A DNA stretch of 11,904 nt from Syntrophaceae bacterium UBA4778 (GTDB lineage: Bacteria; Desulfobacterota; Syntrophia; Syntrophales; UBA4778), in assembly GCA_002403175.1 (NCBI GenBank), contig DHHG01000273.1, positions 1 to 11,904 of the forward strand. Direction: 5' to 3'. Numbering within the stretch: position 1 is the stretch's first letter; each line of letters begins with the position of its first letter. A program made the position numbers and the translations under genes. Shown in pieces: positions 7,045 to 11,904 of this stretch. The notes below the pieces were generated by a model, which worked only from the letters and a program-made list of their open reading frames with translations, had not been told where the DNA came from and made no database searches.

Positions 7045-7065
7045 CAATCATTTAAAAAATGATTG
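7045..7065 (+). terminator. AT-rich hairpin after the exported-protein gene (weak terminator candidate)
   Basis: CAATCATTT and AAATGATTG form a 9-bp stem around a 3-base AAA loop, starting two bases after the stop codon. The stem is AT-rich and is followed by only a short T-run (AATTTATG), so termination would be inefficient. Confidence 0.35.
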
Positions 7066-7091
7066 AATTTATGATGCCCTCCCAGGCAATC

Positions 7092-7130
7092 CGCTTTCAA
7101 GTCCCTGTAAAAAAGGGGGATTTGAAAGCG
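7092..7130. repeat. 14-bp-stem hairpin in non-coding DNA, possible dispersed palindromic repeat
   Basis: CGCTTTCAAGTCCC (7092-7105) pairs with GGGATTTGAAAGCG (7117-7130) over 14 bp with one G-T wobble and an 11-base A-rich loop. No T-run follows on either strand, so it is not a standard terminator. The core CCCTGTAAAAAAGGGGGATTT looks like palindromic repeats scattered through many environmental bacterial genomes, which is a recollection and not a search result. Confidence 0.5.
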
Positions 7131-7591
7131 AGCACATGCAGATGGACTTCGAAACTCAACTTCCCAGTACCGCATCCTGCCTATTTGATTCTGAAAATAA
7201 ATCGATTCAAAAAAAATCCTTTTTGTTCCTTGAATTCTTAAAAATCTTGTAGTACTGATTGATGCAATTTTTTAGGGGAGTTGGTTGTTGCTGAAACATC
7301 AATGTCCTGAATGCCTTTCGGAGTTCAAGGTGGACAGATTCCAATTTTTCATTAATTACCTTTGGTCTTATAATTTCCTCCATTTTAAATAAGCAAATTC
7401 ATTGCGTTTGAACTGGTTTATTTTTCCGTTTGCACTTGATGCATGCTAATTTTTAATTTGAATTCGTGAATGGACATTTAGAATGTTATTTTCCCCTTTT
7501 TTTACTTATCAAAGCTTTATCCGGGATATTTTTTCTTATTATTTTCTTCCAATAACAAGATGATCACGCTTCAAATTTACAGGGGAGCAGC
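7131..7591 (+). other. Non-coding leader region of the gcv operon
   Basis: This AT-rich stretch has no plausible gene on either strand. It holds the probable gcv promoter (7346-7374) and a leader of about 210 bases that ends with AGGGGAG just ahead of gcvT. I looked for a glycine riboswitch and saw no recognisable aptamer core. Poly-T and poly-A tracts occur (for example 7494-7502) but without a strong stem before them. Confidence 0.5.
7346..7374 (+). promoter_or_regulatory. Predicted sigma70-type promoter of the gcv operon
   Basis: TTTTCA (7346-7351, 4 of 6 matches) and a perfect TATAAT (7369-7374) are separated by 17 bases. Transcription would start near 7381, giving an unusually long leader of about 210 bases. 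AT-rich sequence yields chance matches, so the call is moderate. Confidence 0.4.
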
Positions 7592-8692
7592 ATGAAAAAA
7601 ACGCCTCTTTATGATCGACATATAAACTTGAACGCCAAAATCATTGATTTTGGAGGATGGGAAATGCCCGTTCAATATACGAACGTAATAGAGGAACACC
7701 GTGCTACGAGAGAGGCTGCGGGAATATTTGATATCTGCCATATGGGAGAAATCGAAATCAAGGGACCGGGATCGTTTGATCTTCTTCAATATGCCATGAC
7801 CAGAAATCTTGCCGAGCAAAAGATAAATCAGATGAAACTTAGCCTTATGATCAATGAAGAAGGCGGAATCATTGATGATCTTACCATTTACAAATTGGCT
7901 GTCGATCATTATATGGTCGTAACGAACGCTGTAACTAGAGAAAAGGATCTGGACCGCTTAATTCAAATCAGAGATAGACTGAATCCGGATGTCGAGATTA
8001 CGGACATAACTCTGAATACAGCCAAGCTCGATTTGCAGGGCCCGCAATCGCAAAGCATTTTGCAGAAAATAGTTTCAGACAGTTTGACCGATTTGGGATT
8101 TTACACATCAGTGCGCTCGAGAATTCTGGATATCCCCGTGCTGATTTCAAGGAGCGGCTATACCGGTGAAGACGGATTTGAAATTTATCTGCAATCAGAC
8201 AAAGTAGGAACGCTCTGGGATGCCCTGCTGGAAGTAGGCAAAGAACAGGGGTTAAAGCCGGCCGGCCTTGGTGCGAGGGACACCCTTCGACTGGAGGCAG
8301 GTATGATGCTTTACGGAAGTGAAATGAGTGAAACGGTATCTCCTTACGAAGTAATTTATGGTTGGCTTGTCGATTCGGACAAGAATTTTTTCGGGCGCGA
8401 CGCCCTGCTCAGGCAAAAGGAAAAAGGATTTGCAAAAAAGCTGGTAGGTTTTGAGATGCAGGATCGGGGTATCGCTCGCCACGGATATAAAATAGTCGGA
8501 GAAAATGGAAACGAGATCGGAGAAGTAACATCCGGTACATTTTCACCAACTCTGAATAAAGCGATCGGGCTGGGATTCGTCCCAACGGCTTTCAAAGAAC
8601 CCGGAACCGAGATCGGAATTAAGATTCGGGATAATGTTGCAAAAGCGAAGGTCGTGAAACTTCCGTTTTATAAGAGAGAAAAAAGGGCTTAG
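7592..8692 (+). CDS. gcvT: Glycine cleavage system T-protein (aminomethyltransferase)
   Basis: A 366-residue cytoplasmic enzyme of normal family length. It takes the aminomethyl group from the lipoyl arm of GcvH, releases ammonia and passes the carbon to tetrahydrofolate, making 5,10-methylene-THF. Family signatures run along the protein: FGGWEMPVQY (20-29), FDICHMGEI (46-54), GGIIDDLTIY (91-100, containing the catalytic Asp at 95-96), SRSGYTGEDGFEIY, GLGARDTLRLEAGM and GEVTSGTFSPTLNKAIGLGF. The ATG at 7592 follows AGGGGAG by a few bases. It is the first gene of the gcvT-gcvH-gcvPA-gcvPB operon, with a 178-base gap to gcvH. Its base composition is lower in GC than that of gcvPA/gcvPB downstream. 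YgfZ and dimethylglycine dehydrogenase relatives are less likely, given the full T-protein motif set and the operon. Confidence 0.97.
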   Translation: MKKTPLYDRHINLNAKIIDFGGWEMPVQYTNVIEEHRATREAAGIFDICHMGEIEIKGPGSFDLLQYAMTRNLAEQKINQMKLSLMINEEGGIIDDLTIYKLAVDHYMVVTNAVTREKDLDRLIQIRDRLNPDVEITDITLNTAKLDLQGPQSQSILQKIVSDSLTDLGFYTSVRSRILDIPVLISRSGYTGEDGFEIYLQSDKVGTLWDALLEVGKEQGLKPAGLGARDTLRLEAGMMLYGSEMSETVSPYEVIYGWLVDSDKNFFGRDALLRQKEKGFAKKLVGFEMQDRGIARHGYKIVGENGNEIGEVTSGTFSPTLNKAIGLGFVPTAFKEPGTEIGIKIRDNVAKAKVVKLPFYKREKRA

Positions 8693-8870
8693 GGAGCTAA
8701 TAGGTCGAAGATCCAAGTATAAAGAAAGATTTTCTTATTAAACAGATCCGTTCTTTTCACTTGAACCTCTTCCATCCTTGGACTCTAGGGACCCTCTAAA
8801 TATGAACATGATTGAGCCTTCCTACGGGAATGCTTCCCCGATGAACAGGCTCCCGAAAGGAGAAAGAGAG
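8693..8870 (+). promoter_or_regulatory. gcvT-gcvH spacer with possible ribosome-site-masking hairpin
   Basis: This 178-base gap is long for an operon. TCCT-A-CGGGA (8820-8829) can pair with TCCCG-AA-AGGA (8851-8861), giving a 9-bp stem with a small internal bulge. The pairing would cover the AAAGGAG ribosome site of gcvH. A short AAGAAA-GAT-TTTCTT stem lies earlier. The function is inferred only from pairing potential; no other gene is visible. Confidence 0.3.
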
Positions 8871-9269
8871 ATGTCGAAACCCAATCCAACTGATAGAAAA
8901 TATTCCCGAGAGCATGAATGGGCAAAGGACAATGGCGATGGGACCATTACCATGGGCATTACCGACTATGCCCAGGAGATGCTTACGGATATCGTTTTTG
9001 TTGAACTTCCGGCTATTGGGAAAGAAATAAAAAGGATGCAGGCCGTGGCCGTCGTGGAATCGGTAAAATCGGTATCGGACATCTATTCTCCCGTCAGCGG
9101 TGAGGTAGTAGAAATACACCAGGATCTTGAGACCAATCCGGAAATGATCAATCAGGATGCTTTTGGAGATGGTTGGATTTGCAGGATAAAGATGGAGACG
9201 CCATCCGAGCTCGAAGAGATGATGGATTCATCGGCTTACGATGGTTTCATCCAAGGGCTTGCCCATTAA
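8871..9269 (+). CDS. gcvH: Glycine cleavage system H-protein (lipoyl carrier)
   Basis: A 132-residue protein of normal GcvH length that carries the aminomethyl group on a lipoyl arm between the P-, T- and L-proteins in the cytoplasm. The lipoylated lysine is K66 in the conserved VVESVKSVSD, and the family regions REHEWA (13-18), GITDYAQE and SPVSGEVVEI follow the expected order. Lipoate must be added by lipoyl synthase/octanoyltransferase or a lipoate ligase, none of which is in the window. The frame is open back to 8778, but ATG 8871 is chosen because AAAGGAG (8856-8862) lies eight bases upstream and it gives the usual length. It is followed by gcvPA after 52 bases, which include an AT-rich inverted repeat (9274-9289). 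Confidence 0.96.
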   Translation: MSKPNPTDRKYSREHEWAKDNGDGTITMGITDYAQEMLTDIVFVELPAIGKEIKRMQAVAVVESVKSVSDIYSPVSGEVVEIHQDLETNPEMINQDAFGDGWICRIKMETPSELEEMMDSSAYDGFIQGLAH

Positions 9270-9273
9270 AAAA

Positions 9274-9289
9274 TTGTAAATTTTTACAA
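9274..9289 (+). repeat. AT-rich inverted repeat between gcvH and gcvPA
   Basis: TTGTAAA and TTTACAA are separated by two T bases, five bases after the gcvH stop. The stem is weak in RNA. It may be a binding site or chance in AT-rich DNA. Confidence 0.25.
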
Positions 9290-9321
9290 AGTCCAAAACT
9301 CTTGCATGTACGAGGACTACT

Positions 9322-10647
9322 ATGAATTTTATCCCTCATACCGAACAAGATCAGAAGCAGATGCTTCAGAAGATCGGGGTTGCAGGCCTCGAAGATCTCT
9401 TCCGCGATATTCCTGAACGCTTATTGCTCAAGAGGCCGCTCGACCTGCCCGCCTCCCTTTCTGAGCAGGAAATCTTCAGCACCATGAAAGAGATCGGGGC
9501 GCGCAACTTGATTCCGAAGATCACGCTCATGGGTGCCGGAGCTTATAATCATTATATCCCTTCCGTTGTTGGCCACATCGTCGCTCGATCTGAATTTTAT
9601 ACAGCCTATACTCCCTACCAGGCGGAAATCAGTCAGGGGATTCTTCAGGCTATTTATGAATATCAGACCATGATTGCCCGGCTGACAGGGATGCAGGTAG
9701 CAAACGCCTCCATGTACGACGGAGCCTCCGCGATGGCCGAAGCCGCCGTTCTGGCTGCAAAGTCATCGGGGCGGAATAAGATCGTCCTTATCCGCTCGGT
9801 CCACCCGCAGTATCGTGAAACGGTCAGGACCTATGCATGGGCCAATGGCTATGAGCTGGTCGAAGCACCTTTCGCTCCTTCCGGGCAGATAGATCGAAAT
9901 GCCCTGCTGAATACAGTCGACGACAAGACGGCGGCCGTACTTATCCAATCTCCGAATTTCTTCGGCATCATTGAAGACATCGCTTCGATATCTCCGGACA
10001 TCCATGCCAAAGGCGCTCTTCTGGTATCCGGTTTCACCGAAGCGACCTCACTCGGCATTCTGAAACCGGCCGGTGAGATGGGGGCGGATTTTGTAGTCGG
10101 CGAGGGGCAGGCCTTCGGCAATCCCCTCAATTATGGCGGCCCGTATCTCGGAATTTTTGCAGCCACGGAGAAATTTCTAAGGAAAATCCCCGGACGCCTC
10201 TGCGGCGCAACCGTTGACAAGCAAGGTCAACGCGGATTCGTCCTCACATTGCAAACAAGGGAACAGCATATCCGCCGCGAGAGGGCAACCTCCAATATCT
10301 GTTCGAACGAAGCCTTGTGCGCTCTGGCTGCAGGTGTTTATCTGGCATGCCTCGGAAAAAATCTGAAAAAACTGGCGGGCCTCAATGTTCAGAAGGCACA
10401 ATACCTGAAAGGCAGATTGTCTGAGCTTCCCGGCTGGTCAGCCGCTTTCGCAGGTCCCGTTTACAATGAATTTGTAATGCGGTGCCCCGATCCGGTTGCA
10501 ACGAATGTTAAGCTGCAGAAGCATGGGATTGTCGGCGGGTACGAATTAGGAAAAGATTATCCCGAGTTGAAGGGCGGTCTTCTCTTCTGCGCTACGGAGA
10601 TGCTTAAGAAAGAGGATATGGATCGGGTGGTGGAGGTTCTGAAATAA
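9322..10647 (+). CDS. gcvPA: Glycine decarboxylase (P-protein) subunit 1
   Basis: A 441-residue subunit, the N-terminal half of the P-protein that in E. coli is a single chain of about 950 residues. With GcvPB it forms the PLP-dependent glycine decarboxylase, which releases CO2 and loads the aminomethyl group onto GcvH. Typical segments are GAGAYNHYIP (71-80), FYTAYTPYQAEISQG (92-106), ANASMYDGASA (128-138), a strand near residue 320 with RATSNICSNEALCALAA, and a C-terminal GYELGKDYPELKGGLLFCATE. No PLP lysine is expected in this half, as that residue lies in GcvPB. The ATG follows GAGGA by five bases. The gene is visibly richer in G+C than gcvT. Confidence 0.97.
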   Translation: MNFIPHTEQDQKQMLQKIGVAGLEDLFRDIPERLLLKRPLDLPASLSEQEIFSTMKEIGARNLIPKITLMGAGAYNHYIPSVVGHIVARSEFYTAYTPYQAEISQGILQAIYEYQTMIARLTGMQVANASMYDGASAMAEAAVLAAKSSGRNKIVLIRSVHPQYRETVRTYAWANGYELVEAPFAPSGQIDRNALLNTVDDKTAAVLIQSPNFFGIIEDIASISPDIHAKGALLVSGFTEATSLGILKPAGEMGADFVVGEGQAFGNPLNYGGPYLGIFAATEKFLRKIPGRLCGATVDKQGQRGFVLTLQTREQHIRRERATSNICSNEALCALAAGVYLACLGKNLKKLAGLNVQKAQYLKGRLSELPGWSAAFAGPVYNEFVMRCPDPVATNVKLQKHGIVGGYELGKDYPELKGGLLFCATEMLKKEDMDRVVEVLK

Positions 10648-10652
10648 GCGCC

Positions 10653-10668
10653 ATCGGCTGAAGCCGAT
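10653..10668 (+). repeat. Short hairpin after gcvPA
   Basis: ATCGGC and GCCGAT form a 6-bp stem around a TGAA tetraloop, just six bases after the gcvPA stop. It is GC-rich but not followed by a T-run. It may protect the end of the gcvPA message or cause partial attenuation. Confidence 0.35.
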
Positions 10669-10688
10669 AGCTTTAGATTCGAGGTGTC

Positions 10689-10739
10689 AAGGGTTCAAGA
10701 AAAGGAAGGATCCAATGTACATGGTTCCCTTGAACCCTT
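10689..10739 (+). repeat. Long inverted repeat between gcvPA and gcvPB
   Basis: AAGGGTTCAAG (10689-10699) is perfectly complementary to CTTGAACCCTT (10729-10739). The 29 bases between contain a second, imperfect inverted repeat (GGATCCA with TGGTTCC). The element ends just before the ribosome site of gcvPB (GAGGTG, 10745-10750). It is either a structured intergenic RNA that sets the ratio of the two P subunits or the remnant of a small palindromic repeat. Confidence 0.5.
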
Positions 10740-10753
10740 CCAATGAGGTGACT

Positions 10754-11904
10754 ATGGAACTCATATTTGAAATAAGCCGGCCGGGAAGATCGGCAACGAC
10801 AATACCGCAAAGCGATGTGCCCCATGTTCCCATCCAAGAATGCATTGACAAGAGCCTCCTGAGAGAGGATATCGATCTGCCGGAAGTGGCGGAAATCGAT
10901 CTTGTTCGGCATTATACGGGGTTGTCGCGACGAAACTTCGGAGTCGATATCGGATTTTATCCCCTCGGTTCCTGCACGATGAAATACAATCCCAAGATCA
11001 ATGAAGATGTTGCCCGGATGCCCGAATTCACCTCCGTTCATCCCCTTGCGTCGGATGCTTTTTCTCAGGGCAATCTGCAGCTCATGTACGAGTTGCGGCA
11101 TTATCTTTCCGATATCTTCGGAATGGCTGATTTTACCTTGCAACCGGCGGCTGGCGCCCATGGCGAACTGACCGGGATTATGGTGATCAAAAAGTATTTC
11201 GAAAAGAGAGGAGAGCACCGGCATAAAATCCTTATCCCCGACGCGGCTCATGGGACCAATCCGGCCTCGGGTGCCCTTTGCGGATTCGAGACCGTAACTG
11301 TCAAGTCCAACGCAGAGGGAGGAATCGATATCGATCACCTGATGTCGCTCATGACCGAAGATGTCGCAGGGCTGATGCTGACGAATCCCAACACGCTTGG
11401 GCTCTTCGAACGCAGCATCGAAAAGGTCGCCAAGATCGTTCACAGTAAAGGTGGTATTTTTTACTGTGATGGCGCCAATGCCAATGCCTTTCTGGGAATC
11501 AGCAGACCGGGGGATCTGGGGTTCGATGTCATTCAGCTCAACCTTCACAAGACCTTCTCGACACCACACGGCTGCGGCGGACCGGGGAGTGGTCCCCTGG
11601 GCGTTACGAAAAAGCTGGTGCCTTTTCTTCCCTCACCGCGAGTTATCAAAAAGGGTAAAAAGTACGCCTGGGATGAAAATTATCCGGATTCCGTTGGCCG
11701 GATCAAGGCATTTCATGGAAATTTCAATGTTATGGTTAAGGCCTATACCTATATCCGATCGCTTGGGGCGGATGGTCTGAAAAAGGTAAGCGAGACGGCG
11801 GTTCTCAATGCCAACTACATCAAGGCACGCCTCCAGCCCTATTACGATCTGCCGTTCGATCGCACCTGCATGCATGAGTGCGTCTTTTCCGGAAGCCGGC
11901 AGGT
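10754..11904 (+). CDS. gcvPB: Glycine decarboxylase (P-protein) subunit 2, PLP-binding (cut by window edge)
   Basis: The first 383 codons of a protein that is usually about 480-500 residues; no stop occurs before 11904. Family signatures include FYPLGSCTMKYNPK (68-81), LQPAAGAHGELTG (129-141), DAAHGTNPASG (163-173), and the PLP-binding lysine K266 in NLHKTFSTPHGCGGPGSG. It is the catalytic half of the split glycine decarboxylase. ATG 10754 is preceded by GAGGTG at 10745-10750. The start lies just after a long inverted repeat, which could limit ribosome access. The gene is in the higher-GC part of the operon. Dihydrolipoamide dehydrogenase or lipoate genes may follow outside the window. Confidence 0.97.
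   Translation, partial: MELIFEISRPGRSATTIPQSDVPHVPIQECIDKSLLREDIDLPEVAEIDLVRHYTGLSRRNFGVDIGFYPLGSCTMKYNPKINEDVARMPEFTSVHPLASDAFSQGNLQLMYELRHYLSDIFGMADFTLQPAAGAHGELTGIMVIKKYFEKRGEHRHKILIPDAAHGTNPASGALCGFETVTVKSNAEGGIDIDHLMSLMTEDVAGLMLTNPNTLGLFERSIEKVAKIVHSKGGIFYCDGANANAFLGISRPGDLGFDVIQLNLHKTFSTPHGCGGPGSGPLGVTKKLVPFLPSPRVIKKGKKYAWDENYPDSVGRIKAFHGNFNVMVKAYTYIRSLGADGLKKVSETAVLNANYIKARLQPYYDLPFDRTCMHECVFSGSRQ

Noticed and set aside
7131..7591. Glycine riboswitch upstream of gcvT
   Set aside because: I looked for the paired aptamer cores and did not find them; the region is mostly AT-rich without strong stems.
8778..8870. GcvH N-terminal extension from the upstream in-frame starts
   Set aside because: It would add about 31 residues with no family similarity, and the strong AAAGGAG site directly precedes ATG 8871.
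10673..11569. A 298-codon open frame antisense to gcvPB
   Set aside because: It lies fully opposite a strongly conserved gene, and its translation has no family features. Such long antisense frames are common opposite GC-rich coding sequence.
1..11904. CRISPR arrays, transposase genes, prophage genes, tRNA or rRNA
   Set aside because: No spaced direct repeats, recombinase motifs or RNA gene structures were recognised anywhere in the window.

Overview
The window looks like ordinary chromosome from a Gram-negative anaerobe of moderate GC, most likely a deltaproteobacterium (Desulfobacterota, Syntrophales-like). That placement is an inference. It rests on the four-gene gcvT-gcvH-gcvPA-gcvPB layout with a split P-protein, a tandem ThyX-like protein, a Ste24-type peptidase and a MoxR/ChlI-type ATPase paired with a VWA protein. 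I see no phage genes, transposase, CRISPR array, tRNA or rRNA.

Left part (1-6132, all minus strand). Reading in the direction of transcription: a two-domain ThyX-like protein, an M48/Ste24 membrane protease, a soluble PAS-domain histidine kinase of the HisKA_3 (NarX/DegS) type, a VWA protein with an AAA-lid-like N-terminus, and a MoxR/ChlI-type AAA ATPase cut by the window edge. The gaps are 71-101 bases. The five genes may share transcripts, but only the VWA and AAA genes form an obvious functional pair (metal-ion-dependent VWA adaptor plus AAA+ motor). A good sigma70-like promoter lies upstream of thyX.

Middle (6133-7591). A divergent intergenic region carries the thyX promoter, two short perfect or near-perfect palindromes and a possible 50-codon membrane-protein ORF. 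A small exported protein follows on the plus strand (6489-7043). After it come 548 non-coding bases with two hairpins, one a 14-bp stem resembling dispersed palindromic repeats, and a likely promoter for the gcv operon.

Right part (7592-11904, plus strand). The glycine cleavage genes gcvT, gcvH, gcvPA and gcvPB encode the T-, H- and split P-proteins. gcvPB runs off the right edge. Together they decarboxylate glycine on PLP, carry the aminomethyl group on the lipoyl arm of GcvH and give ammonia plus 5,10-methylene-THF. The L-protein (dihydrolipoamide dehydrogenase) is not in the window. Each gap in the operon contains an inverted repeat, and base composition rises clearly from gcvT/gcvH to gcvPA/gcvPB.

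The most interesting item is the tandem ThyX-like protein, whose two halves have each lost a different part of the ThyX signature. ThyX uses the methylene-THF that the neighbouring glycine cleavage system makes. The rest is mostly well-known machinery, and I do not see convincing evidence for a wholly new system.
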